NCBI RefSeq assembly: GCF_000379605.1
Contig: NZ_KB902702.1
Span: 1-35,877, forward strand
Reading direction: 5' to 3'
DNA length: 35,877 nt
Origin: Rhizobium giardinii bv. giardinii H152
Lineage (GTDB): Bacteria; Pseudomonadota; Alphaproteobacteria; Rhizobiales; Rhizobiaceae
A program made the position numbers and the translations under genes. Numbering within the stretch: the first letter of the stretch is position 1; every line of letters starts with the position of its first letter. The notes beneath the pieces are model-generated. The model searched no databases. It was not told where the DNA came from and saw only the letters and a program-made list of their open reading frames with translations. Positions 18,174-26,229 of this stretch are shown here, one piece after another.

Positions 18174-18655
18174 TGTCTTTGCTCTCTTTCTCGTCTCTCC
18201 GCGGGCTTGGGGGGAGAAACCCGCCGGCCAAGGCGCGGGCTTCGGGTCCCCGGCCTAACCGGGGAGAGAGCGGTGGGCCAGAGACGTCAGACGGTTTTCG
18301 TCGTCGTTTTGGCCGTAGTTTTGGAAGAAATCGAGAAGGAACGAACCCGCCCGGCAAAGAATGCCGGGGCGATCAGCGCAGCGATGGAAGTACCAAAACG
18401 GTGCATGGCGGTCCCTTTTCCGCTGTTGCTCATACTGGGTTTTGCCGCGGAGTCAACAGAAAGCTGAAAGTTCCGCGATGCGCGCCTGCCCGCGTCATGC
18501 CGTCTCATTCGACTAAAGTCATAATCCCAAAGCATCTCTGCCGCCTGCAGGGGTTTTCTGCCATTTTGTCGCCATGGCGTGTTCCGCCTCGGAATCAGGG
18601 AGGATTCGGAGGCTTCAGGGGATACGCAGCCGTTTTTGAGTGGAGGACAAACGCA
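18174..18655. other. Divergent asd / MHS-transporter intergenic region
   Basis: A 482-base region without a secure gene. It contains a hairpin TCCCCGG-CCTAA-CCGGGGA around 18249-18267 and other GC-rich inverted segments in the asd leader. A short minus-strand frame (18287-18406) is listed separately. Promoters for both neighbours must lie here, but I cannot place them with confidence. Confidence 0.5.
18287..18406 (-). CDS. Possible 39-residue basic peptide upstream of asd
   Basis: Starting at ATG 18406, preceded on the minus strand by AAAGGGA at 5-6 nt, this frame encodes MHRFGTSIAALIAPAFFAGR and ends in a Ser/Thr/Lys-rich tail (SKTTAKTTTKTV). A short hydrophobic stretch followed by a basic tail could make a small membrane-associated peptide. 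I do not recognise a family. It could be a leader peptide of asd or chance. Support rests only on the ribosome site and the non-random tail. Confidence 0.25.
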   Translation of the reverse strand: MHRFGTSIAALIAPAFFAGRVRSFSISSKTTAKTTTKTV

Positions 18656-20542
18656 ATGGCAGACGTCGCAGCAGTGGGCAGAGCAAAGGCCGCCCCCATG
18701 ACAGGCGAGCAGAAGAAGGTGATTTTCGCCTCTTCGCTCGGCACGATCTTCGAGTGGTACGATTTCTATCTCTACGGTTCGCTGGCCGTCTATATCGGCG
18801 CCACCTTCTTTTCGCAGTATCCTGAAACCACCCGCAACATCTTTGCGCTGCTCGCCTTTGCTGCGGGCTTCCTGGTGCGTCCGTTCGGCGCGCTGGTATT
18901 CGGCCGCCTCGGCGATCTCGTCGGCCGCAAGTACACCTTCCTCGTCACCATCGTCATCATGGGCCTGTCGACCTTCCTCGTCGGCATCCTGCCCGGTGCC
19001 GCCTCGATCGGCATCGCCGCTCCGATCCTTCTGATCGCGCTACGCATGCTGCAGGGCCTGGCGCTCGGCGGCGAATATGGCGGTGCCGCGACCTATGTCG
19101 CCGAACATGCGCCGCAGGGCAAACGCGGCTACTTCACCTCGTGGATCCAGACGACGGCGACGCTCGGCCTGTTCCTGTCGCTGGTGGTCATCGTCACCGT
19201 GCAGATGCTTCTCGGCAAGGAAGCCTTCGCAGCCTGGGGATGGCGCATTCCGTTCCTGCTCTCCTGCATCCTGCTCGGCGTCTCGGTCTGGATTCGACTG
19301 AAGATGAACGAATCGCCGGCATTCAAGAAGATGAAGGAAGAAGGCAAGGGCTCCAAGGCGCCGCTGACGGAAGCCTTCGGCCAGTGGCGAAACGCCAAGA
19401 TCGCGCTTCTCGCCCTGTTCGGTGCCGTCGTCGGCCAAGCTGTCGTGTGGTATTCCGGGCAGTTCTACGCGCTGTTCTTCCTGCAGAACATCCTGAAGGT
19501 GGACGGTCAGTCGGCAAACATCATGGTTGCCGTATCGCTGCTCATCGGCACCGGCTTCTTCGTCTTCTTCGGCTGGCTGTCCGACAAGATCGGCCGCAAG
19601 CCGATCATCATGGCCGGCCTGCTGCTCGCTATGCTGACCTACTTCCCGCTGTTCCAGGCGCTGACCTGGGCCGGCAATCCGGCGTTGGCCGAAGCGCAGC
19701 AGAGCATCCGCGCGACGGTTACCGCCGCTCCGGGCGACTGCAAGTTCCAGTTCAACCCGACCGGTACGGCGAAGTTCACGACATCCTGCGATATCGCGAC
19801 CTCGTTCCTGACGCGCAATTCCGTACCCTATGACGTCGTTCCCGGCCCTGCCGGTTCGGCTGCGACGGTCAAGATCGGCGACGCAACCATCGTCGGCTAC
19901 GATGCAATCGCCGCTGGCGACAAGGCCAAGGCCACAGGCGCTGCCTTCGAAAAGCAGATCAACATGGCGTTGCAGACGAGCGGCTATCCGCTGGTTCGTG
20001 CCGCTGCCAAGGTTCCGGAAAGCAAGCTTGACGGCTTCGTTGCCGCCAATCCGGAGCTGGCGCTCGATGCCGCAGCCGTTCGCGGCGGCGAGAAGGCAAT
20101 GATGACCGGCGAGCAGATGGTCGCGGCCAAGCTCCTGACGGCGGAAGAAGCCGCTGGCGTCACCGAAATGCCGGTCTACACGGTCGCCAAGGGCGGTACC
20201 TTCGCCATGGTCGCCGATCCGGCACGCGTCAACTGGATTGTCATCATCGCGGTTCTGACCGTCCTGGTCATCTATGTGACGATGGTCTACGGCCCGATCG
20301 CAGCGCTTCTGGTCGAACTGTTCCCGACCCGTATCCGCTATACCGGCATGTCCCTGCCCTACCATATCGGCAACGGCTGGTTCGGCGGTCTGCTTCCGGC
20401 AACGGCCTTTGCGATGAGCGCTGCGCAGGGCGATATCTACTACGGCCTCTGGTACCCGATCGTGTTTGCCGGCATCACCCTGGTGATCGGCATGCTCTTC
20501 CTGCCCGAGACGAAGGATCGCGACATCCACGCGATGAACTGA
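18656..20542 (+). CDS. MHS-family MFS transporter with extra ~180-residue domain
   Basis: A 628-residue member of the metabolite:H+ symporter (ProP/ShiA/KgtP-like) group. FASSLGTIFEWYDFYLYGSL, GRLGDLVGRKYTF, RMLQGLALGGEYGGAATYVA and RIRYTGMSLPYHIGNGWFGG are classical MHS signatures. The family is usually ~430-450 residues. Here a block of about 180 residues (approximately 342-522) rich in Ala, Lys and Asp, with DCKFQFNPTG and a second Cys in TSCDIATSF, is inserted between transmembrane segments of the C-terminal half. From topology it may lie in the periplasm. Start ATG 18656 has TGGAGG at 9 nt; a longer open frame upstream is non-homologous. The substrate is unknown (a sugar acid, osmolyte or dicarboxylate are all possible). 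Confidence 0.88.
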   Translation: MADVAAVGRAKAAPMTGEQKKVIFASSLGTIFEWYDFYLYGSLAVYIGATFFSQYPETTRNIFALLAFAAGFLVRPFGALVFGRLGDLVGRKYTFLVTIVIMGLSTFLVGILPGAASIGIAAPILLIALRMLQGLALGGEYGGAATYVAEHAPQGKRGYFTSWIQTTATLGLFLSLVVIVTVQMLLGKEAFAAWGWRIPFLLSCILLGVSVWIRLKMNESPAFKKMKEEGKGSKAPLTEAFGQWRNAKIALLALFGAVVGQAVVWYSGQFYALFFLQNILKVDGQSANIMVAVSLLIGTGFFVFFGWLSDKIGRKPIIMAGLLLAMLTYFPLFQALTWAGNPALAEAQQSIRATVTAAPGDCKFQFNPTGTAKFTTSCDIATSFLTRNSVPYDVVPGPAGSAATVKIGDATIVGYDAIAAGDKAKATGAAFEKQINMALQTSGYPLVRAAAKVPESKLDGFVAANPELALDAAAVRGGEKAMMTGEQMVAAKLLTAEEAAGVTEMPVYTVAKGGTFAMVADPARVNWIVIIAVLTVLVIYVTMVYGPIAALLVELFPTRIRYTGMSLPYHIGNGWFGGLLPATAFAMSAAQGDIYYGLWYPIVFAGITLVIGMLFLPETKDRDIHAMN

Positions 20543-20568
20543 TCCACGCTTTCCCCCCGCCAACTGAG

Positions 20569-20596
20569 CCCGGCACTCTCCTGTGCCGGGTTTTTT
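20569..20596. terminator. Intrinsic terminator
   Basis: CCCGGCAC (20569-20576), loop TCTCCT, GTGCCGGG (20583-20590), then TTTTTT. It terminates the MHS transporter. It also lies just past the end of the convergent PAP2 gene. Confidence 0.9.
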
Positions 20597-20620
20597 CATG
20601 CCGCCATGTGGAAAAGACCA

Positions 20621-21325
20621 TTACACCTTCGGCCGCGGCCAGCCCTGCTCATCCAGGCGGAACAGCCAGTTCCGCTGCGCAAAGACGAAGGCGGTCATCA
20701 GCGCGACCCAGAGACCCAGCAGCAGCCCGGCCGCCACGTCGCTCGGATAATGGGCCCCGACAACAACGCGGGTGACGCCGATCGTCAGTGCGCCGAGCGC
20801 AAAGAAAATGCGCAGGCGCGGCGCCAGCATGGCGAAGGCGCCGAAGAACGAGCCGACGGCCGCCGAATGGCCGGAGGGAAAGCTTTCGAACAGCCATTCA
20901 TTGGCAAACGGCATCAGGCTATGGGCGCCATGGTCGAGGTAAAGCTCCGGCCGCGCCCGGCCGATGACGAGTTTGAGCAGGTGAACCAGCGCGCTGGCGC
21001 TGCCGATGGTCACGAGGAAATACAACGCCAGTCGCCACGCCGTCTTGGTCTTCGAGGAGAAGCCGGCGCTGCGCGAAACCCGGTGCAGGATATAGGCGAC
21101 GATCGTGATCGAGCCGGAACCGTAGATCATCCAGGCGAACGTACCGAAATCGGTGATCCGCTCGTTGAAGGCGACGATCGCGGGCGGCAGCGCCTGCGCG
21201 CTTTGGGAGACAAGCCCGTCGAAGGGCAGCAGTGCGGTGACCAGGACGATCGTTGCCAGCAAAAGCCAGCCGGTGGAGGAAAGCGGTCGGTTCATGAAAG
21301 GCCCGTTCGGTTGGTTCTCTTCCAT
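20621..21325 (-). CDS. PAP2-family membrane phosphatase
   Basis: A 234-residue membrane protein with about six hydrophobic segments and the complete PAP2 acid-phosphatase signature: KLVIGRARPEL (motif 1), FPSGHSAAV (motif 2) and TRVVVGAHYPSDV (motif 3, catalytic His and Asp). It probably dephosphorylates a lipid phosphate or pyrophosphate such as phosphatidic acid or undecaprenyl pyrophosphate at the periplasmic face; the exact substrate cannot be read from sequence. Start ATG 21325 or ATG 21295 (MNRPLSS) are both possible, and neither has a good ribosome site. A separate, unrelated-looking PAP2/Aur1-type gene occurs in the island at 32452-33513. Confidence 0.88.
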   Translation of the reverse strand: MEENQPNGPFMNRPLSSTGWLLLATIVLVTALLPFDGLVSQSAQALPPAIVAFNERITDFGTFAWMIYGSGSITIVAYILHRVSRSAGFSSKTKTAWRLALYFLVTIGSASALVHLLKLVIGRARPELYLDHGAHSLMPFANEWLFESFPSGHSAAVGSFFGAFAMLAPRLRIFFALGALTIGVTRVVVGAHYPSDVAAGLLLGLWVALMTAFVFAQRNWLFRLDEQGWPRPKV

Positions 21326-21404
21326 GTGTCGATAAAAACAGCGATTTCAATGGTGCGTTCGAAAAATGCCATGACGGGACATGGCTGCCTCTGGCGCGCG
21401 GTTA

Positions 21405-21503
21405 AGCCCCTCCCCCTTATGGGGAGGGGTTGGGGAGGGGCATTAGCTCTAAGAGAAACCCCTCGCGGCCCTGCGGGCCACCCTCCCCACAAGGGGGAGG
21501 GAA
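21405..21503. repeat. RIME-like palindromic intergenic element
   Basis: The arms CCCTCCCCCTTATGGGGAGG (from 21408) and CCTCCCCACAAGGGGGAGGG (from 21482) are imperfect inverted copies, each also internally palindromic, around a central CTCGCGGCCCTGCGGG. This is the typical layout of rhizobial intergenic mosaic repeats. It lies just after the leuB stop and may act as its transcription-end structure. Confidence 0.75.
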
Positions 21504-21515
21504 AGAACGCGCGAC

Positions 21516-22628
21516 TTACGCCGAAAGCGTCTTGAATTCGGCGAGGATCGCGTCGCCCATCTCGGCGGTACCGACCTTGCGAGCGCCCTCGGCCATGATG
21601 TCGCCGGTGCGGATGCCCTTGTCGAGCACGTTGGCGATGGCCTTCTCCAGGTTGTCGGCTTCCTTCACCAGGTTGAAGGAGTAGCGCAGGCACATGGCAA
21701 AGGAGGCGATCATGGCGATCGGGTTGGCGATGCCCTTTCCGGCAATGTCCGGCGCCGAGCCGTGCACCGGCTCGTAGAGCGCCTTGCGCTTGCCGGTCTT
21801 GGCATCCGGGGCGCCGAGCGAGGCCGACGGCAGCATGCCGAGCGAGCCGGTCAGCATGGCGGCAACGTCCGACAGCATGTCGCCGAACAGGTTGTCGGTG
21901 ACGATCACGTCGAACTGCTTCGGCGCACGCACGAGTTGCATGCCGCCGGCGTCGGCCAGCATGTGCTCCAGCTGCACGTCGGAATATTTCGCCTTGTGCG
22001 TCGCCGTCACCACCTGGTTCCAGAGCACGCCCGACTTCATGACGTTGCGCTTCTCCATCGAGCAGACGCGGTTCTGCCGCGTGCGCGCCAGTTCGAAGGC
22101 GACGCCGGCGATGCGCTCGATCTCGTAGGTGTCATAGACCTGCGTGTCGATGCCGCGCTTCTGGCCGTTGCCGAGATCGATGATCTCCTTCGGCTCACCG
22201 AAATAGACCCCGCCGGTCAGCTCGCGCACGATCAGGATGTCGAGGCCCTCGACCAACTCGGCCTTCAGCGAGGATGCATTGGCGAGCGCCGGGTAGCAGA
22301 TCGCCGGGCGCAGGTTGGCAAACAGTTCCATATCCTTGCGGAGGCGCAAAAGGCCGGCTTCGGGGCGCACTTCATAGGGAACGTCATCCCATTTCGGGCC
22401 GCCGACGGCGCCGAACAGAACGGCATCCGCCGCCATCGCCTTTACCATGTCCGCGTCCGAAATCGCCGCGCCATGGGCGTCGTAGGCGCTGCCGCCGACC
22501 AGACCTTCGTCCGTCGTGAAGCCGCCCGCCATTTCGGCGTTCATATGGGCGATGATTTTGCGGACTTCCGCCATGGCTTCCGGGCCGATGCCGTCGCCGG
22601 GCAGAAGGAAAAGATTGCGCGCTGTCAT
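21516..22628 (-). CDS. leuB: 3-Isopropylmalate dehydrogenase
   Basis: This 370-residue cytoplasmic enzyme carries out the third step of leucine synthesis, NAD+-dependent oxidative decarboxylation of 3-isopropylmalate. It starts [20 protein letters not shown], the family N terminus. [17 protein letters not shown] and [11 protein letters not shown] carry substrate-binding residues, followed by [37 protein letters not shown] (Mg2+-binding Asp residues) and [20 protein letters not shown] (NAD-binding loop). The length is normal. The gene starts at ATG 22628 with AAAAGGAAT upstream. No leuCD is visible next to it. The neighbour across a 369-bp gap is a divergent small secreted protein. Confidence 0.96.
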   Translation of the reverse strand: MTARNLFLLPGDGIGPEAMAEVRKIIAHMNAEMAGGFTTDEGLVGGSAYDAHGAAISDADMVKAMAADAVLFGAVGGPKWDDVPYEVRPEAGLLRLRKDMELFANLRPAICYPALANASSLKAELVEGLDILIVRELTGGVYFGEPKEIIDLGNGQKRGIDTQVYDTYEIERIAGVAFELARTRQNRVCSMEKRNVMKSGVLWNQVVTATHKAKYSDVQLEHMLADAGGMQLVRAPKQFDVIVTDNLFGDMLSDVAAMLTGSLGMLPSASLGAPDAKTGKRKALYEPVHGSAPDIAGKGIANPIAMIASFAMCLRYSFNLVKEADNLEKAIANVLDKGIRTGDIMAEGARKVGTAEMGDAILAEFKTLSA

Positions 22629-22997
22629 GGGGCATTCCTTTTAAGTCGAAGGGTGGGCTTGTCAGATGTTGGCGCGTTCTTAACGCAACTTCCGTTCAAG
22701 GAAAATGCGGTTCAGGAAAGAATTGTGCGCGCAGTTCCGGCCGGAACAGGCATGCAGGTTGAAGCGTGGGATTCTCGCTTGGCCGAGAACACCCGACAGC
22801 CGATGGAATGCGCAAATTCACCAGCTCTGTTGCCGCAGTCCTGCGGACAACGCCGGACAGGTCGTCTCTTTGCTGGAAAATCTGGAAGTTGAGCGCCCCC
22901 TGTTCCATTCGAAACAGCGCGGGCGCCTGGGGCGTGGAATAGTCGGGTCACTGGATGAGGGAGGCTCATCCAAACAAGATCTCAAGGAGAGACCCGC
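22629..22997. other. Divergent intergenic region with 5' UTR hairpin
   Basis: A 369-base gap between leuB and the small secreted peptide. I see no convincing gene. A notable hairpin GGATGAG-GGAGG-CTCATCC (22953-22971) exposes a GGAGG in its loop, 26 bases before the start of the next gene. Promoters for both directions should be here. Confidence 0.5.
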
Positions 22998-23174
22998 ATG
23001 CGCAAGTTCGTTTTGACCGCCGCTGTCGCTGCCATCACTGCTGTTTCCTTCGCCGCCCCGTCGCAGGCCGGCTACTACAGCGATGATTGCCAGCCCTATT
23101 GCTTCATCAAGAAGGTCAAGACCTACGACTATTACGGCAACGTCATCATCAAGAAGATCCGCGTCTGCGAATAA
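22998..23174 (+). CDS. Small secreted protein, 58 residues
   Basis: A short frame with strong start signals: AAGGAGA (22984-22990) 7 nt before the ATG. It begins with a clear signal peptide, MRKFVLTAAVAAITAVSFAA, then PSQA-G as probable cleavage site. The mature part is ~33 residues, rich in Tyr and Lys, with cysteines in DDCQPYCF and in the last residues RVCE. It is followed directly by a strong intrinsic terminator, so it is a complete monocistronic unit. I recognise no named family; similar unnamed exported peptides are common in Rhizobiaceae. Its function is unknown. The three cysteines leave one unpaired unless it dimerises. Confidence 0.8.
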   Translation: MRKFVLTAAVAAITAVSFAAPSQAGYYSDDCQPYCFIKKVKTYDYYGNVIIKKIRVCE

Positions 23175-23200
23175 GCTGAAAGCTTCTGGCTTCCTCCCCG

Positions 23201-23233
23201 AAAACCCGGCTGTCCCTGCAGCCGGGTTTTTGG
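23201..23233 (+). terminator. Intrinsic terminator of the small secreted gene
   Basis: AAAACCCGGCTG (23201-23212) pairs perfectly with CAGCCGGGTTTT (23219-23230), loop TCCCTG, then a T-rich tail. It is 26 bases past the stop. Confidence 0.9.
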
Positions 23234-23251
23234 TGTTTTGGTGTGTCAGAC

Positions 23252-23470
23252 TGCCCCTCATCCGCCCTGTTGGGCACCTTCTCCACGTTTTGACGGGGAG
23301 AAGGGACAAGCGGCAAACTCCGTCGTCCCCTCTCCCCGCCTGCGGGGAGAGGGCTAAGCAGGTTCCGGAAAAGTGTCCAACGGTTTTCCGGCCAGAACCT
23401 GCGTTAAAACAAACACCTAAGCAGACGAAACGTTGGCCTGCCAACGAAAGTCTGCTTAGGGTGAGGGGCA
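23252..23470. repeat. RIME-type repeat, interrupted
   Basis: The outer inverted ends TGCCCCTCA (23252-23260) and TGAGGGGCA (23462-23470) enclose two characteristic hairpins, TTCTCC...GGGGAGAA and CCCTCTCCCCG-CCTG-CGGGGAGAGGG. This is the structure of the rhizobial intergenic mosaic element. Without the 23357-23456 block plus one TA it would be about 117 bp and would read GGGCTAGGGTGAGG across the junction, the usual form of this repeat. It occupies most of the 340-base gap between the secreted peptide and the hydrolase. Confidence 0.8.
23357..23456. mobile_element. Putative 100-bp MITE-like insertion inside RIME
   Basis: The block begins AGCAG and ends CTGCT (5-bp terminal inverted repeat). 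It is flanked on both sides by TA (23355-23356 and 23457-23458), and its removal restores the repeat. Internally it folds into two hairpins: CAGGTTCCGGAAAA with TTTTCCGG-cca-GAACCTG (23359-23401), and CCTAAGCAGAC with GTCTGCTTAGG (23416-23460) around an inner CGTTGG/CCAACG stem. It encodes no protein. Confidence 0.55.
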
Positions 23471-23514
23471 AGCCGGCAACCGCTCTGGTCGGGCGACGCT
23501 CGCTTCGGCCCAAA

Positions 23515-24345
23515 CTACTCCTTGAAAAACGCCAGCATATCCGGATTGACCACGTCTGGATGTGTCGAGAGCATGCCGTGCGGAAGTCCCTCATAGGTCT
23601 TGAGGGTGCCGTTGCTCAAGAGCTTGACGGCAAGCGGCGCGGAATCGGCATAGGGCACGATCTGGTCGTCGGTTCCGTGCATCACCAGCACCGGAACGTC
23701 GATCTTCTTCAGATCCTCGGTGAAGTCGGTTTCGGAGAAAGCCTTGATGCATTCGTAGTGGGCGTTTGCGCCGCCCATCATGCCTTGACGCCACCAGTTG
23801 TCGATCAGCCCCTGGGAAACCTCGGCGCCCGGCCGGTTGAAGCCGTAGAACGGGCCGGTCGGCACGTCGATGAAGAATTGGGCGCGATTTGCCACCAGGG
23901 CGCTACGCAGGCCGTCGAAGACATCGATCGGCAGACCGCCCGGATTCTTGTCCGATTTCACCATCACCGGCGGCACGGCGCCGACGATGACGGCTTTTCC
24001 GACCCGTCCCGGTTTCGCCCGCGCCACATAGTGCACGACCTCGCCGCCGCCGGTGGAATGGCCGACATGGAAGGCATTTTTGAGGTCGAGCGCTTCGGCA
24101 AGCGCCGCGACGTCGGCCGCGTAGGTATCCATTTCGTGGCCCGACGATGTCTGCGTCGAGCGCCCGTGGCCGCGGCGGTCGTGCGCGATCACCCGAAAGC
24201 CCCTGCCAAGGAAAAACAGCATCTGGTTATCCCAGTCGTCGGCGCTCAGCGGCCAGCCGTGATGAAACACGATCGGCTGCGCATCGCGCGCGCCCCAGTC
24301 CTTGTAGAAGATTTCGGTTCCGTCCTTGGTAATGATCGTAGACAT
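23515..24345 (-). CDS. Alpha/beta hydrolase, chloroperoxidase/arylesterase type
   Basis: A 276-residue cytoplasmic alpha/beta hydrolase of the cofactor-free haloperoxidase/aryl esterase group. The oxyanion region is IVFHHGWPLSADDWDNQM. The nucleophile Ser lies in VGHSTGGGEVVHYVAR, the acid Asp in VMHGTDDQIVPY and the catalytic His in GLPHGMLSTH. These proteins are esterases or perhydrolases; the natural substrate is unknown. Start ATG 24345 gives MSTIITKDGTEIFYKDWGAR, the family N terminus, with AAGGAA 9 nt upstream; the frame upstream of it is non-homologous. It is the last clear chromosomal gene before the integrated element. Confidence 0.9.
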   Translation of the reverse strand: MSTIITKDGTEIFYKDWGARDAQPIVFHHGWPLSADDWDNQMLFFLGRGFRVIAHDRRGHGRSTQTSSGHEMDTYAADVAALAEALDLKNAFHVGHSTGGGEVVHYVARAKPGRVGKAVIVGAVPPVMVKSDKNPGGLPIDVFDGLRSALVANRAQFFIDVPTGPFYGFNRPGAEVSQGLIDNWWRQGMMGGANAHYECIKAFSETDFTEDLKKIDVPVLVMHGTDDQIVPYADSAPLAVKLLSNGTLKTYEGLPHGMLSTHPDVVNPDMLAFFKE

Positions 24346-24870
24346 CTTTGTGATTCCTTCTGCTGCGGGGAAGGCCGCGCCTTGCGGCCCGGGAGTGAAA
24401 CGGGGTTGCCGAAATGCCGACCGTCCCGGATGCCTGTGGTTCACGCCGGCAAACAAAAATCACGTCGTTGCGGGCATCGCCTCTGCCGGGATCGGTATCG
24501 AATGAAATAATGGAGTACGTTCAAAGTATTACGACGTCATGACGCATCGGCGCCCGACGCTCTGGACGTCAGACACTTTAATCGGATCGACAGACTTTTA
24601 AACCCGGTATTTCTGATAGCGTCGAACGAGCGCCATTATGTCGCCAGCGTGAAGCACGCTTTGGCTGTTCAAAATTTCCCCGCTGATCCCCGCCTCAAAA
24701 ACCCGTGCCATGATCATGGCGTCCTGTCACGGATACACCGCAAGACGTTGGCGGCGAGGCAGGGCTGGCGCTCCACGGGAAGCCTCGTGCCTTCGGCAAG
24801 GAGGCCCACGAACGTCAGGCGGACCGGAAGGAGAGCCCCCGGAAAATAGCGCTTCCCGCGTTTTCAGATA

Positions 24871-24900
24871 AATCCAAAGCAATCCAGAAAAATCCAGAAC
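24871..24900. repeat. Three 10-bp-phased AATCCA repeats upstream of integrase
   Basis: AATCCA starts at 24871, 24881 and 24891, exactly one helical turn apart, with a fourth copy at 24965. ATAGCG motifs at 24846, 24902 and 24940 interleave. Such phasing is typical of arm-type integrase or excisionase binding sites, or of a repressor array. Confidence 0.55.
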
Positions 24901-24999
24901 GATAGCGCAAACCTTTGCATTTCCTTGAGTTTTTGCGAAATAGCGTTCCAATATTGCCGAAAACAATCCAGATTGATATGTTTCAAGCCGGTGTTTAGC

Positions 25000-25020
25000 G
25001 CTAGGCAACAGGTTAGGAAT
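25000..25020. repeat. 12-bp-phased GCTAGGCAA motif before integrase
   Basis: GCTAGGCAA at 25000 is followed 12 bp later by the degenerate copy GTTAGGAAT (25012). The same motif array occurs at 35748-35776 upstream of the minus-strand gene at the other end. Confidence 0.5.
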
Positions 25021-25026
25021 CAAAAA

Positions 25027-26229
25027 ATGACCCTCACCGCAAGGCAAGTTGAGACGATCAGGAAACCGGGCCGTCACGCGGACGGCGACAACCTTTATCT
25101 CCGCGTCAGCGAGCGCGACGGCAGAGTATCCAAAAGCTGGGTGTTCATGTGGAAGAGGGACGGGCGGCAACGCGAAATCGGCCTCGGTTCCGCCGCCACC
25201 GTTTCGCTCAAAACCGCCCGAGAGCTTGCCAAGGCGACCCACGACAAGATCGCCAAGGGAACTGATCCGCTGAAGGAAAAGCGGGCCGAAAAGGCGACCT
25301 TTTCCAAGATCGCCGGGCAATGCATCGAATCCCTTCGGGATACATGGGCCACCGCGAAAACCGCAGATAGCTGGCGCTATCACCTGACCCATCATGCGGG
25401 ATCGCTTGGCGATAAGGCGGTGCGCGACATCGATACCGCCGATATCCTCGGCGTGCTGAAGCCGCTATGGGGCAGGAAGATCGATACGGCGGACAAGCTC
25501 CGCGCGCGCATTGCCCGCGTGCTGGATTTTGCCAAGGCGCATGGGCTCCGCCCCGCCGACAGCCAGAACCCTGCGGCATGGGACGGCCATCTGGAAAACA
25601 TCCTGCGCCCGCAGGAGGGCGACACGAAGCATCACCCAGCGGTGCCCTATGCCGACATGCCTGCTTTCGTGACGCGGCTCTCGGCCATGCCGGGCTTTTC
25701 CTATCGCGGGCTCGAATTGCTGGCGCTGACCGCCACGCGCTACTCTCAAGTGCACCGCGCCGAATGGGCCGAGTTCGACTTCGAAAATCGGCTTTGGACG
25801 ATCCCGGCGGCGCGCTGCAAAAAGCGCAAGGGAATGGTGCGAAAAGCCCATGTCGTGCCGCTGTCGGACGCCGCGCTGGCCGTGCTGAAACGCATAAGAG
25901 CCGAGCTTTCTGATGTCGCCGGCAAGAAGTTGTTCCCCGGCATGGGCAAGGAGCGCATGCGCAAGGACCTTGTCGTTCTGACCGACGGCAAGTATGTCCC
26001 GCATGGCTTCCGCTCGTCCTTTTCCGATTGGGCCGCCGACAGGACCGCTTTCCCGGACTGGTTGGTCGAGGAATGCCTCGATCATCTGGTAGGGACGGCC
26101 GTCCGCCGCGCCTACCGCCGTGGAGCGCAGGATTTTTCCAAGCGCGAGAAGGTCTTTGCCGCGTGGGGCGGCTATCTGACGCGCAGCGCCGCGAACGACA
26201 AGGTCACGGCGCTGAGGGCCGTGCAGTGA
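25027..26229 (+). CDS. P4-type tyrosine recombinase / integrase
   Basis: This 400-residue site-specific recombinase is expected to integrate and excise the island. The N terminus (MTLTARQVETIRKPGRHADG, then DNLYLRVSERDGRVSKSWVF) is the arm-binding DUF4102-type domain of P4-like integrases. A SAM-like core-binding domain (~100-200) follows. The catalytic domain has Arg in ALTATRYSQVHRAEW, His-X-X-Arg in HGFRSSFSDWA, a second His in CLDHLVG, and the nucleophilic Tyr in VRRAYRRGAQ. The start ATG 25027 follows AGGAATC; an open frame upstream overlaps the repeat region. The first catalytic motif is slightly unusual (TRYSQ rather than TR.GE). The stop overlaps the next gene (GTGA). Confidence 0.93.
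   Translation: MTLTARQVETIRKPGRHADGDNLYLRVSERDGRVSKSWVFMWKRDGRQREIGLGSAATVSLKTARELAKATHDKIAKGTDPLKEKRAEKATFSKIAGQCIESLRDTWATAKTADSWRYHLTHHAGSLGDKAVRDIDTADILGVLKPLWGRKIDTADKLRARIARVLDFAKAHGLRPADSQNPAAWDGHLENILRPQEGDTKHHPAVPYADMPAFVTRLSAMPGFSYRGLELLALTATRYSQVHRAEWAEFDFENRLWTIPAARCKKRKGMVRKAHVVPLSDAALAVLKRIRAELSDVAGKKLFPGMGKERMRKDLVVLTDGKYVPHGFRSSFSDWAADRTAFPDWLVEECLDHLVGTAVRRAYRRGAQDFSKREKVFAAWGGYLTRSAANDKVTALRAVQ

Larger units (their letters stand above)
24346..25026. other. Chromosome-island junction region without genes
   Basis: This 681-base stretch has no convincing gene on either strand. The left half (to about 24650) looks like the hydrolase promoter region. Around 24782-24805 is a GC-rich hairpin (GCCTCGTGCC with GGCAAGGAGGC). 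From 24841 the sequence becomes A/T-richer with phased AATCCA and ATAGCG repeats leading into the integrase. I looked for a tRNA, tmRNA or SRP RNA as integration target and found none I can support, so attL is not located. Confidence 0.5.

Noticed and set aside
24782..24840. Possible SRP RNA or tRNA fragment as integration target (CCGGAAGGA and a hairpin)
   Set aside because: Only GTCAGG and CCGGAAGGA resemble the SRP RNA core. The GGTCAGGTCCGGAAGGAAGC order is not preserved, no flanking helices fit, and no tRNA cloverleaf or TTCGAA arm could be found.
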